This document shows positions 1 to 12,722 of a stretch of DNA of 64,000 nucleotides, piece after piece. Source of the stretch: Gyromitra esculenta (lineage: Eukaryota > Ascomycota > Pezizomycetes > Pezizales > Discinaceae). The stretch lies in the NCBI GenBank assembly GCA_038503075.1, contig JBCAML010000012.1, forward strand, positions 310,001-374,000, given 5' to 3'. Each line of letters opens with the position of its first letter. Position 1 is the stretch's first letter. The translations under genes were made by a program, and so were the position numbers. The notes below the pieces were generated by a model. The model made no database searches. It was given only the letters and a program-made list of their open reading frames with translations, and was not told where the DNA came from.

Positions 1-3000
1 ATTAAATTCCCAATCACTAACCCGAATGTTAAGAACATGGCATGATGTAGTTGGTCTCCACGGTCCTCATGCAGGCTGGGTTTTCGCTGTTTCCACAAAA
101 CATGTCTGACACGATCAAAACCTCTATAGAAGCTCTATGGGGTCTCGAGAGAGCTAAGGCAGCGGCGAAATCAACTCTCCACGGAGGAAAACATTTTCCC
201 TCGATAGGCGGTCAATCCCCATTACAGGATACACTGAAGTATCCAGAAAGCCTCCAAACTTAAGTTGGAAAAGGTATATTGGGATTGTAGTAGAATTCTG
301 CGCAGAGTTGATTGCGACCCGTGGGACGCCCTATTGTCCTGTACCAGACCGTCGCAACTGGAGCTCCCTTAAAGCTCTGAGTGCCACCGAGTGGTACTAA
401 GCTTGCCACGCATTTGCTATCTTCGCTTCACTAGAATTATAGGACCAAGGGTACGAGACTACCGAATTTTATCCCCATTGGATATAGCTGGGTGATCGAA
501 CTTACTATGGATGATCTGAACCTTGGGGTACTGTAGGAGGTTCTTTCCAGGAGCACCCTACTTCCATAGCTGGCGGGTAGTACAGTCCAGTAACAACAAA
601 TACTTTGATTTGCTCAATATTCAATGCAGCATCCCAATCATCCCTGCAAGAGCGTTCCTTCCCTCATAGGCCCAGTGTTATAGACATTACATGGTCGAAT
701 TAGATCTCAATTGCGCAAGAGATACATCCTCCGTGCCACATTTGCTCCTCGCCAGATTCCAAAGCCTGCTGGAACAAGGCTTGCTCAGTGTAAAGGGATA
801 CGTGGCCCGTTGAGTGTTTCGTTCCTTATCCAACATCTCTTTCTCTTATTTTCAACTGGCCAGGTTCTATTTTGTTTACTTCCTTTTTTTTCCCCCCACG
901 GGCTTTCTGGAAATTTGCCCTGTTCTATAATTATATTACTTCGCTTGGGTGAGAATCTCTGCGTCCTGATAAGAGAATTTCAACATAAATTAGAGGTAAA
1001 AAAACTTCCAGAATTTATCAAGCCCAGAAAGTCCGCTAGAGCCATAAAGTTTATAAGATTTCCAGATTTAAACGAACGATCGAGTTTGGATCATGATAGG
1101 AAGTTTTTGTAGCACCCAGTATCACTCTTCCAGTATAGTCATATCGGTTCCACTACAGTTGCCTCCTTCTCGAGTCGTCAAGTGCTGCAGAGTACTAGTA
1201 CTCCATCACGGCTAACGGCGATCGGAAAGCGGAAAACGGCGTAGAAGTCTATGTCAGGAGGCACAGGCTATTTAATTTTCAGAAGTCAAGCATAAAGCCT
1301 AGGGGCCCTTTAGGTGAGTTTTGACTAGTTAAGCCTCGATCACTATTCTGTAACATCGAGTTATCGTCAAAATACGAGTGATATTATATGATGATCCGAG
1401 GCATAAGCAAATCCCAAGACAGAATAAACTATCCTCAAACCACTAGATAGTGGGATCGGTGATTGGTCGGATAAGTATTATTCTTCTAGTCTCGAAGCCC
1501 AAGCTCAGATCCCAGGGATAACGCAGTTAACTATCTAGTCGATTAGGATTCAAGAACTAAAAAATTACGTTTTATCAACTGCACACGGGATATAGCGATC
1601 TACAAACGGCCGCGGGACAAGTTAACGGCTGGGTGCAAGGGAGCTAAGACTTCCCCAGGTTTTGGAACGGGCAGCATGCCGGATGTTATTATAATCCTGG
1701 AGAGCGGGAGAAACCGTACCATCGATTGGAGCTTTAATGTAGAGAAGCCTCGTGGTTGGCATGCTGACACTCCCGAAACGGGCTGTTTCTGCTTCTCATT
1801 CAAAATTTATAGGTCTAATAGAGTATACATTTAGATAGTTAATTTGTACGTAAGGTATATATACGTATACGGACTCAGCCCGTTCTAAAAACATCAGCCA
1901 AATACGAATATGGAAGAAAGACTTAAAAATACGCGCGTACCCGACTCTTCGTTACCTTACTTAGGATATGCAGATTGCCCCTCTAAAACCCCTCCAATTC
2001 TACCGATCGAATGTTCTTCCGGAAGATCAAGAACCGTCAATCAACGCTTCGGATCGAGCCTCGCACATATGACAGCTCAATCCCTGGCGCACCGAGGCCT
2101 CAAATGACTGAAACCCCAGGAACAATGATCATGACAGTGGTGCGCCACATTCCACAGCTATTAACTATTATCCGGTATATATGAGCACTCGGTAGCAAAC
2201 TCCCGTCCCGCCAACAGGGGGATGGTATAGGATCTGCCTTGTGCAGTTGATTGTGATATATTATTACTACGATTTGTTGGATGTGACGGCGTTCTGCAGT
2301 GAAGAAGAAGCCTTATGGGTACAGTACCTGCGCGTGGCTGATAAGAGAACTGATCGTCACGCGATTTTCAATTGGATCAATGATTTATTGTCACGCCTTG
2401 CTTGCGTGCGTTGTGTCGTACAGAATCGATCGTCTCGGAATAAATGCCGAGAAATTTGTAGATTACTCGCCTTAATAACAAGTCTGTTATAGTTAATATA
2501 TTGCTGTCGCATAACCCTGTGTGTTTTTTTTTTGCAGGACATACGAGCTGATTAGTCTCTATTCTCCATATCCACATGTTACATATGTAATCAGCCCTCC
2601 CGCTCCTACCAACTTGCTCGCGCCGGCGAAAATTTCTTCCTTGCACCTCATCACCGAGAAGAGTTTCCTTGACGATGTTGCATCGACAGCTTCTTGCTAT
2701 CTGCTACACAAAGGCTCAACGGCTTGAAAGAAGGGTTCGCTTCCTTCTAGAAGACCAGCCCGCATAAACATACACAGGGAATTCTCTTCTAGATATAGCT
2801 ACCTATCGCCAGAGCGGGACGGCGCGGGTGGGTATTCAGTTGACAAACAAGTTCATGATAACGATAGCAACCGCACCTAAAGTAGAAGCTCAACCTTGAA
2901 TTATTATTTCCGTCCTCTCGCGTTTTATCACCCACCCACCCATTAGGCTATATAAAGGCTATGTTTCATTCGATATGATCGCATCGCATCGTGCAGCGCA

Positions 3001-5663
3001 GGGTCCGGCTACCATTGCTAGCTTCGCAGAAACGGATTTACATTCAAACCTTATGGGCGTACATCACATACAGGTTCTCAAGAGCAGAGGGAAAAGGACC
3101 GCTACTTTAATCAATTCCCGAACCCCGGTTTTTGACACAGAGCGTTGCAACATTGTTTAGGAAACTGCTTCTTTGATCGCAAGGATATATATCCACTCTA
3201 GCTTCATATTCTCCACACTCACGGCATCACCGAGGGGAGAGGGGAGCGTTCGCCAAAAAAAAAAACACGCACTGTCAGCTTCCTTTCACTGTCTAGTTCA
3301 TCCTTCTCTCCAGCTTTTACGATAGTCGGCGCCTCATATGGGGTATTACCTAATTTTTGTGGGGTTTATGTATCATGGATTCTCCTTACCGTAGCTACCA
3401 AGCTCGCGTAAACGTAAAAATTTGTGGGGAGAAAATAGCTCGCTTACTGTAGACAAACCTCATAATACCATAGAGAGCTCACCTCACGATGTCACCTCAC
3501 TCTAGAGGGGAGTTTTGTTTTGGTGGTTTGATTTTAGTGGTGGTGTGTTTTAGAGATCGAGATAAGACTTCAACCGGCATCGCCCGACAAACGTGCTCTA
3601 GCTAGATCTTAAGATTAAATTAAAATCAAACAAAACTCACCAAGGCCATGGCGCCAATGCTAAGGTGCGTGATAGCTTAATATTGACAGCTTGGCTTTTT
3701 ATTTGCTTTTAACAAGTGATGAAACCCCAGACCACCAACCCAGGAGCAAGTTTTTCCAATCTCTTGTCAACGGCGGGCTTGTGCGCTTCTGAGGTAGGGT
3801 ATAAAGCCTTAACTACATAAAATCTAGCCTTCAAAACTTAGACTATATTAGATCCTCGAAGGGCCGGAAACACGGAGATCTAATAGTCTACCAAGATATC
3901 GTGAATGCACATAAATCTATTGCTCTAGCCAACCCAGGACCGTGGAAAAGCTAAGCGTGAGGGGGAGAGGTTCCTGTTTTTAAAAACGCATCTCCCATAA
4001 GCATTACCAACACTTAATATTACCTCCCATGTGGGTGAATGGTGAGGATAACGACGCCTTCCATCAGTCGTTCCAAATTGCCTCTTTCACTCGGTATCTC
4101 CGAATAAATAAAAGTGGCGTTTCTTGTTACTGGAAACCTTTAGTTTAGTGTTTCACGACATCATGAACTTTAATTGAATGAGCTTCCCCCCAAAAGAACA
4201 AATATTTTGCGCGGTGAAGGGTGGGAAGATTCAGTACTACAGGCGGCGGCGAGCGCCGATAAGCGGATTCAAGATCCCCATTGTGTCACCGACATGCCGC
4301 AATTATGTACGACCGACTGTCTTGAGAAGTTGAGATGTCTACCGCGGCCAAAAAACCCTTGATGTTTCCGCATGTGCTGCTGTGCTCCTCCCCTCCAGTT
4401 GGATTTCCACGATGCCTGTGATGCGCTGCCGCTTACCTGCCGGCGTGCGACATAAAATCTAGGAAAGGGCAAAACCTCCCCCCAGTGAACCTCGGAGCAA
4501 GGCTGAGGAAGGTGGCGTCTGCAATTCGGTTTGCCCATTTTACTTTTTTCCCCCCTTTGAATCTGATCGAGAGGTAAAAGCAAAAGAAAGATGTTTATTT
4601 TTCTCTCTCTAACCTTCTTCATGTGATGCCAATGTTTCACATCACCTCTCTAGCTTGCACTTGACGCCGAAACACCACTAACTTATTTTCCGAATGTCCG
4701 GTTGGCTTGGCTTACCGGACTAACTCACAGCGCAACACTACACAAAAAAAAAAAACGGCGTGTGTGCACTCCCTCATATCGGGAATGCTGGTTGATCACA
4801 GTAATCTGTGGGAATTGAAATTACGCCTCGCTGATTTGCTGCAACGGAATCCATGTCGCGATAACTTACTCAAATAAGAACCTTCAAATAAAACGGCAGT
4901 GATATACCACCCCCACTACTTATTGATGGTTAATCCGGAAGGTCCCTCAAGCAACACTCAACTCCAATCTTATAGGTTACGTCAGCTACACCCACGATCT
5001 TGCTCAACAAAAAACAAAAAAAGGCAAAGAGGAATGGGATCTCATTGGGAGAATAAGAGCTACGCATACATATGCGGGGTAACGAGCGGGAGAGAGAAAA
5101 AGGTTTGAAATAACCAGTAGGAACCAGCGGGGACGGGAAATCCGAACTCGTTCGCGAGTGACGAAGCTACTTTTGGGCTTGGAACGCGTAGTGATGTACC
5201 AAAGCTATTGCAGCTCAAGCAGATCATAAATGCAAGACAGGTTCTTGAACACGAGATACGGGTGTCAACAGCATTGTTTCTCTTGAACAGCCTTTGTGAG
5301 AGCAGCGGCGTGATGATGATTTGTGAACGGACATTGACTCGAGACGGTGGCCAATGGGGCTGATGGGGGTTGTGAAGTTAGATCTCAACCTCAGCTGTGG
5401 CCCGTGTGCCCACCGTTCGACATCGACATCTAGACTTGCTTTTGGAGGACTGGTGTCAGGTGGCGTCAACTGTCGGTTCGCCAATCAGGGATGGCCCAGG
5501 CACGCGACACAGTCCATTCTTGGCGGAAGCAGGCCCCGCAAGACGCCCAACGTCAGAGGAAGCCCGGGCAATCTAGCCGTGTTGGGATCCACCACGGAAC
5601 ACTTGCCTCTTTTTCTTCCTTATCACGCAGCTTCCTATTCAAGGCTCACTCGAGAAGGCAGAA

Positions 5664-5699
<36 letters not shown>

Positions 5700-6662
5700 T
5701 CATAGGAGTCCTCGAGGAGCCTTGTCGCTTTAATTGGTGAGATGTCCATCGTGAAGTGTCCAAGCCTCTTGGTCTTTATTTTATTTTTCTGGGTCTTGTT
5801 GTGAATGTGGAACCCTTTGGGTGGGGAATGGCAAGCAGGGCAAAGGGAATTAATTGCAGCTGCTATCTTTTCGACCTTGCGCGAGAGATGGGCCTTATCT
5901 TGGCTTGCTAGTTGTTGATTATCTAGCGTTTCCATAGTCAGTCACGCTTGTTTTCATGATTAGACACGAGGGAAACAAGTCTTCTCTAGAGTAAAATACA
6001 TGTAGATATTAAAGACGAGAGGACTGGGTACGTACACATGTACCACTCTGCGTAATAAGGCAATTCTCGATATGGACGATTGCATGTAGGTCCGTCAGAT
6101 GTGTGTGTCGCATGAGTGACTATGTGTGGATGGAGTCGCGATGATAATGACCGGGGAGGGCGACTCCGAAGAGAAGGTATGGTTTCATGCACATCACCCA
6201 CCATCCACGCCTGTGTCTGTATCACGAAGCTCCTGATGAAGCGTTATTTTAGAGAGTCCGCTTTGCCATCCAGCCATCCGCCCAAGGGAAGGGACCTGCA
6301 ATCCCTTACCAGGCGCCCCCCCCCACAGCGACATATTTGCCTATCAGTTACTCTTCGAAGGGGGTCTAGTCGACGCTGAAACTGGTATGCATGGTTTGAG
6401 TCTAACTTACTTTGGTATTGATAGCTACCACTGCCTTATTTCTTGTCGAGAGTCTAATAAACCGATATACCCCATCCTGTTTGTCCTGGCGTCTACACTT
6501 AAATACCCTAAATCTCCCATCTTGCCTTGCAGTTCTCATCCCTTTCCTCCGTTTTTTTCTTCCTATATCACTTTCTACCCCCTCTCCTGGGATAAAGCCT
6601 TTTATTATTACCTGCAGCAGGAATCAGGCAAATAAAAGAAGAAAAAACAAAAAAAGGTCAAC
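1..6662. other. long spacer without a supportable gene
   Basis: Many short open frames occur on both strands, but none shows a recognisable domain, a sensible splice structure or sustained coding character. Features I can see are homopolymer runs, a GA microsatellite near 5667 and pyrimidine-rich stretches just ahead of the permease start. Two TGATAR motifs at 6142-6147 and 6419-6424 lie upstream of the permease and fit the fungal GATA-factor consensus; a nitrogen-control role is only an inference. The first kilobase could hold decayed coding remnants, but I could not name a family. Confidence 0.5.
5667..5697. repeat. (GA)n microsatellite
   Basis: About fifteen uninterrupted GA dinucleotides. 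They create Arg-Glu and Ser-Leu repeat ORFs in several frames, which are artefacts. Confidence 0.95.
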
Positions 6663-8519
6663 ATGAATCCCGAGAAGGATCCGGTGCCCGCCTACTCTAC
6701 TACAGATGACATTTCATCATCATCTGGAGGTTTCGTGAGCAACTTCATCGATGGTTTTAAGCCTCATCCCGTACAAGTCGCTGCAACTGCAAAGAGACGA
6801 GAAGCAGCAGCAAATGGGCGCTTCGACGTCGAGCAAGCAGCCATTAATATCGCCGAATCACCATTGTCGCGAAAGCTCAAGGGACGGCATTTGCAGATGA
6901 TTGCAATTGGTGGTTCCATTGGTACAGGTCTCTTCGTTGGTTCCGGAGTAGCACTGGAAACTGGTGGGCCTGCGTCGCTGCTCATTGCTTTCGGCCTCAT
7001 CGGGTCTATGTTGTATTGTGTTGTTCACGCTTTGGGTGAACTGGCTGTTTTGTTCCCAATCGCTGGTTCGTTTTCGGCTTATTCTACGAGGTTTTTGGAC
7101 CCTGCATGGGGTTTCGCTATGGGATGGAAGTAAGTTTTCATTTTCATTTTCCCATTTTGTCACGATGTCTTTTTTTCCGTCGTTATGGGATAATCTAACC
7201 GATCGGAAAAATAGTTACGCGATGCAATGGCTTATCGTGCTTCCGCTTGAAATCGTCGCGGCGTCGATAACAATCGACTTTTGGCACTCGTCCATCAACA
7301 AAGCTGTCTGGGTTACCATTTTTTGGCTTTTAATCGTCACCATCAATTTATTCGGTGTCAAGGGTTATGGTGAAGCCGAATTCGTTTTCTCGATCATCAA
7401 AGTTATCGCCGTTATCGGTTTCATGTTAGTTTTCCCTATGTCCCTTTTTGATATGGGTGACGTTTTTCTGACCAGGACGCCTACAGTATCCTCGGTATCA
7501 TTCTCGACTGCGGTGGTGGACCTGGGGGCAAATACATTGGTGGCGCCCACTGGAGCAATCCAGGTGCCTTCCACCATGGCTTCAAGGGCCTCTGTTCCGT
7601 ATTCGTCACAGCTGCCTTCGCCTTCGCCGGTACTGAGCTAGTCGGTCTCGCGGCCGCTGAAACCGCCAACCCTCGCAAGTCACTCCCGACAGCCGTCAAG
7701 CAAGTGTTCTGGCGTATTACGCTTTTCTACATTGTTTCACTCACCCTCGTCGGTCTCCTTGTCCCATACAATGAAAGCCGCCTGCTGGGGGGTTCTTCCA
7801 GCGCTGATGCATCTGCCTCACCTTTCGTCATCGCGATTGACAATGCTGGTATTGCGGTTCTCCCGTCCATCATGAATGTCGTTATCATGATTGCAGTCTT
7901 ATCTGTCGGTAACTCCTCTGTCTATGGTTCGTCCCGTACCCTTGCAGCTCTCGCCGAGCAGGGCCAGGCTCCCCGTATCTTTGCATACATCGACCGCCAA
8001 GGGCGTCCCATGGTCGGTATCGCTGTTTCTGCCCTTCTCGGTCTCCTCGGTTACCTCGCTGCTTCATCGAAACAGGGCGAAGCCTTCACATGGATGTTGG
8101 CGATTTCAGGTCTCTCATCGGTCATTACCTGGGGCTCTATCTGTCTCGCACACATCCGATTCCGCCATGGCTGGAAAAAGCAGGGCCACTCCCTCGACGA
8201 ACTGGCGTATAGGGCGCAATCCGGCGTCATTGGCTCTTGGCTTGGGTTCTTGCTTAATTGCTTGGTCCTGATTGCGCAGTTCTGGGTGGCGGTGTGGCCC
8301 ATTGGGCAGTCGCCGGATGCTAAGACTTTCTTCTCCATCTACCTAGCTATGCCCATTGTCTTGGCATTCTATATCCCGTACAAGATTATCTACAAGACTC
8401 CGTTTGTGAGGAGTATGGATATGGACCTGGTTACAGGAAGGAGAGAGATTGATTTGGATACGTTGTTGGCGGAAGAGCGTGCCGAAAGGGCCGCATGGCC
8501 GAAGTGGAAGAAGATGTAA
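6663..8519 (+). CDS. amino acid permease, YAT/GAP1-like (APC superfamily)
   Basis: Predicted plasma-membrane amino acid/proton symporter of about 569 residues, the usual length for this family. Exons are 6663-7129, 7215-7424 and 7487-8519, with GTAAGT..ATAG and GTTAGT..CTACAG introns. The N-terminal tail is cytosolic and rich in Ser and Ala. Transport signatures follow: LKGRHLQMIAIGGSIGTGLFVGSG (first membrane helix, the substrate backbone-binding loop), then GWNYAMQWLIVLPLE across the first splice junction, then AFAGTELVGLAAAETANPRKSLP and NSSVYGSSRTLAALAEQGQAP. Hydrophobic segments fit about twelve helices. In the second intron the acceptor at 7486 keeps the frame; a nearer AG at 7475 does not. 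Substrate range cannot be told from sequence. It stands alone, not in a visible cluster. Confidence 0.95.
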
Positions 8520-10162
8520 GCTCTATCCCCCCACCTCCCTAGTGTTTCCATCTATTTCATGAATGTTTACTAATTATCTTGCTACTTTAGTTACAAAATC
8601 TTCTGCTAGACACCTTTTCCGGCCCTTTTTTTATTTATTTTTCTCCTTTCGTCTTCTTCTGCTCTGCTGGAATGTTTTTTCTGTAATATCTTTCTCCTTT
8701 TTACGTGTGGTTTTTTGATTATTCGACCTCTGTGTATATGCGGGCGTGTGGATGGAATGCTGCTGGGTTTTTCTAGCTTTTGGTTAGCTGGTTATGGAAA
8801 GCGTGACTCTTGATTTTCTTGAAGTTCATGTCTGTTGTATGCTGGGAACGTACGTATTGGGTTTATGGTTATCTAGACGTGTCGCCTACCCTTTTTTTTT
8901 GTTTCATGCAAGACAAAAAATAATGATGAACTCAACTTAGTTTCCTCTAGAATTAACGTGGGGGGGTTTTTTTTGCCAGACCCTTCTTATCTCCCCCGAA
9001 GACCGTGTGAAATCTCCATCACGATTTAAGTATTAGTATTACCGCTCGTGACGTGCATGTACCCGCAATCCAGTTATCTGCATCAAACTACCTATTTATC
9101 TGTCCGCATACCTACATGTATGTACCATTCCTTTCGCTACAAAGACACGACCGTGCAGTTAATCCATTATCGCCCATCCATCCATTCCATCCATTATCCA
9201 TCCATCCACCCAACTCTCCCTATCCACATTTCCCAATTATTGCTGACGCCACAGAGATGCATTTCTGCCACCTACGTAATCTGCAAACCACCGTCATGCT
9301 TCATCACCCACCCACCAGAAAAAAAGCAACGAGCACCCTGGATCTCGGTACTGTATAAATGCCAAGATCGAACCCCGCTTTCATCGGATCTGCATGGGGG
9401 GGGGTGTAGAGACAGTAGAGTATTGGTCCCTGGTGGCGTTCCTGTGTGCTGCAGCTTGTCACCCCGTTCGGTCGTAGTTGCGTGAAGATCTGGAGATTTG
9501 GGTGTGCCAAGATTCGGATACGAGAGTGACGTAAGATCTGGGGTTTGCTGGAATGGATCGGATGAAGAACTGTTCACGGGGGGGGTTGATGCGGGTTTGG
9601 GGGTAATGATGGATTTTTGGGATACGGTAGGGAGTTCTCTCGTGTCCTGGGTAGGGCATAAACTGCTGTAGATTTACCAGTATAGTACTTTTGGGTTCAC
9701 TCGTGTATGTAAAATATGATCTGAATATGTTGATCTGAGTGCTTTAAATAAAAGAGTTGCGCATACTCAACTGTACGGGTGATATTTCGTGATGACATGC
9801 GGTTCTGGAACTTGGCATAGCTGAGATATGGGTACCCTCTAGAGTCCTTACTCTATATCAATGGCAGATACTGCAACTAAATCCCTAGACCGCCTGCGCA
9901 CTAATTCGGATTCTGGAGCGGTAAAGGGTATTGGATTAGTTATGTCAAACTAGGACTGAACTACGGGTTAGATCATTATCACTAGTTTACAACTAATAAT
10001 TAATTCCACCTAAAAATAGAGCTGCAGCAGTTTCCGCGATGCGATTCCTTGCTATTAAGTGAGAAGGGCTTCGCCCTTCCAGCATCTATAGTACACTGGT
10101 ACTTGATTGTACTCGAAGATAGTGTTTATATTATGCATATGCCAAATCACAGTCTTTAATTC
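8520..10162. other. permease 3' flank and spacer
   Basis: T-rich downstream region (8580-8900) likely to carry the permease 3' UTR, followed by a CCAT-type microsatellite at about 9174-9211 and G-runs near 9397 and 9579. A short hairpin (GAAGGGC, loop TTC, GCCCTTC) lies at about 10063-10080. No gene seen. Confidence 0.5.
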
Positions 10163-10438
10163 CTACCCAAAAAGAAAACACAGGAGCTTACCAACTAAAT
10201 TCTCCGCCTGCTCCGGATCCACAATACGCACAAGAGAGATATTAGACGCCTTATTCTACACAAATACCAGCCTCCCCATCAGCCCAGGCCCTGCCAGTCT
10301 CATGAGTATGTAAAATGCGATTAGAGTGGCGCATACGAAGAAGTGGATGAAAGTTACTAGGGCCACGAGGGGGTATATAGACTCACCAGACCCGAGGAAA
10401 TGGGGTTGATGTGTGGGTGGTGTGTAATGGTGCGACAT
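10163..10438 (-). CDS. possible small single-pass membrane protein (uncertain)
   Basis: An ATG at 10438 opens a frame with a His/Pro/Gly-rich start (MSHHYTPPTHQPHFLGSG) followed by one strongly hydrophobic segment of about 25 residues (YPLVALVTFIHFFVCATLIAF). The frame meets a TAG near 10256. Removing a 60-bp GTATTT..GAGCAG intron (10267-10208) would bypass it and give about 71 residues. I do not recognise a family. It lies 230 bp downstream of the monooxygenase on the same strand. It could be a chance frame, a gene remnant, or a real orphan; the splice model is speculative. Confidence 0.22.
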
Positions 10439-10667
10439 TATTTTAGATGGGCTGATGGGATGGGATGGGGGTGGGCGGGCGGGCGAAAGGTATTTCTATA
10501 CTATTTTTTAGGATTCACCTTGAATATCAAATGAGATAGCTAAGATTCTCAAGCCAGCATAAGATCTTGAATGATCAAGAGTATTAATTGATACCGGGTA
10601 CTGATACCGTGCCGTTGCCCTCGAACCAACAAAAAGAAGTCTAATTACCACTCCGATCGTAATTAAA

Positions 10668-12121
10668 TCACGAAACATCACTCGCAGCAACATTCCCTCC
10701 TTCTCTAAGCTTAACCTCTAAACGCACCGAATACAACCATTCGCTCATATCCTTATACTTCTCCCCACGCGCAATCCTTGCCTTCGGATCTTTGTCCATT
10801 GGCATCCACTTCACGAAGAAGTCTCGCAACCAACGCCACCACCAGCGTGTTCCTAAGAACGCGACACCGCTCCAGTATGCCTGTTTCGCAATCGCTGTAG
10901 AGCGCGGAAGTCGTAGAGCAGTGTATTCTGATAGTGCAATGGAGAATTTTGGTTTTCCAACAGCACCAGGAGGGTTGTTAAGCAGAGCATCGGCGAGGAT
11001 CGTAGCATCTTCGATTGACATGCAGGCGCCTATATTGTGTTAAAGATGATATCAGAAAGAGAGGAAGAAGGTTTACCTTGTCCGCTACTCGGCACCATGA
11101 TCCGCGCTGCGTCTCCAATGAGAACGATATTTCCCTCGAGCCCTTCTCCAGCATTTGCAATCTCCTTTTCTGCAAAAACTTTCTGCCACAACGGCGCTCT
11201 CACAACCCTCTCGTTATCTTTGAAAAAGACACCACACTCGCCTATATTTGGATACCACACCTTCTCAAGCCGCTTCAGGATCTCCTCCGTGCTCTCCAGC
11301 GAGTATCCTCCCGTTGTGATATTCCCATACTCGGCACTCTCAACAACTACGCTCTTCTCCGTCGGCGGAGCACCCTCGGGTGACGAAATAGACCACCATT
11401 GTCGTCCTCCCGGCAGCACCCACGTCGCCACCGCCCCAATATCCAGCAACACTACATGGCCCTGTCCAATCACCTCCTCATCCGTCCCCGGAGGCCGCCT
11501 CGAGATCCCATACAGTGCAGACGCATACGCAAACTCCGGCTTCCAGTTCTCGCCAACCAGATGCTTCCTCACAGTGCTCCATCCGCCATCCGCACCAACC
11601 ACCAGCCCTCCAGACCGTCTACTACCATCTTCAAGTAGTACATCCACCCCAGCATCCGTCTGCTCGATACCAACAACTTTGGCGCCCCATTCAACCACCC
11701 CGCCAAGTGCCGCAACAGCCTCAATCAACACTTTCATGAGCGCACTGCGCTCAATCACCCGCAGCGACGTATCTAAGTCTGGACTCCAGTTCAGGTTGTG
11801 GAGAGCGTTGAGGTATTTCCCTGGCACTGTCTTGCCGGTGGGTACTCTGCTCCTCCACATTGTTGTTTTAAGAGCTTCGGCGCTGACGGCCCAGACAGCG
11901 TCACGGACCCCGAGCTGTATAAGTGGGTATAGTGCATTGCTAGAGAGAACGATGGCTGCGCCGGCGGAGTAAGCGGATGCTGCGGGCAGACGGTCGAGGA
12001 TGAGGGGTGTGTATAGGGCGGAGAGCTGTGCGTTTTTAAGGATTGTTAGGGCGAGAGTGGGGCCGGCAATACCGCTGCCAACTATGATGATTGTGTGTTT
12101 TTTAGGGGCAGGGGTAGACAT
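10668..12121 (-). CDS. FAD-dependent monooxygenase (salicylate hydroxylase-like, PF01494 type)
   Basis: Two exons (12121-11077 and 11029-10668) joined by a 47-bp GTAAAC..TATAG intron give about 468 residues. The N-terminus carries the Rossmann FAD motif IIVGSGIAGPTLAL (GxGxxG at about residues 15-20). The mid-protein DG motif is VVGADGGWSTVRKHL, where FAD and NAD(P)H contacts lie. The GD motif LIGDAARIMVPSSGQGACMSIEDA spans the splice junction, which supports the intron. These three motifs define class A flavoprotein hydroxylases, which insert one oxygen atom into aromatic or polyketide substrates using NAD(P)H. No other tailoring or backbone enzyme lies next to it, so a biosynthetic cluster is not indicated. 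A long antisense frame over exon 1 is a composition shadow. Substrate unknown. Confidence 0.92.
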
Positions 12122-12722
12122 TGGAGGTTGGATTAGAGTTGGATGGAGCTGTGTGATTACTATTTAAGAGGGAGGGGAGGAGGGGAAGGAGGAAGAGGAT
12201 TGAGGTTAAGTAGTAGAGCGGATGGTGATAGTTGGTGAACGGGTGACCAGATCTGGTGCAACGTAGCGTTGGCTCTGGCACGCGGATACGAGGGCTGCAG
12301 CCTGCTTGGCGCCGTGTTCGGGCTTTTAGACTGTCCGAGAGTCGCCTGTTGGCGAATTGCTGCCCGTCTGAGCAAGCAGTTTGCCCAAATTTCTGCGCCA
12401 GGCCAGGCCAGGCATATATCGAATGCGACTGTATGTGGGACGATACTGCCAAGTATCTGTGTGGCACTGGGAGAATTGGGCTATGGAAAAGTAGAGGACA
12501 ATTGCTGCGTTGTTGTTGTTTATTCATTAGGTACATAGAAATTGCTGCGTATAAAAAAATCTATAAAACAAATCATCTAAATCACAACCCGCTCCCCACT
12601 GAACCAACAAATAAAATGCATAAACAGTAACTCGCTCCCTAACCTAAGCACCCGCACCAAAAAAATTCCCAAAAAATCACCAACACCAAGCCCATAAAAC
12701 AAACCCACGCCATCCATCACCA
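12122..12722. other. spacer between two minus-strand genes
   Basis: Holds the monooxygenase promoter side (12122 upward) and the 3' flank of the GRDP-like gene. CT/GA-skewed stretches are visible; no gene seen. Confidence 0.5.

Noticed and set aside
290..620. possible decayed transporter-like coding sequence
   Set aside because: Frames change every few codons and I could not match any motif with confidence.
5354..5935. overlapping ORFs with Arg-Glu or Ser-Leu repeats
   Set aside because: Created by the (GA)n microsatellite; no domain or splice context.
11037..11972. 311-codon plus-strand ORF opposite the FAD monooxygenase
   Set aside because: It is antisense to a gene with three clear flavoprotein motifs; the Ser/Pro/Thr-rich translation is a composition shadow.
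12256..12630. plus-strand ORF between the monooxygenase and GRDP-like genes
   Set aside because: Overlaps the shared spacer; Arg/Cys-rich translation without a motif.
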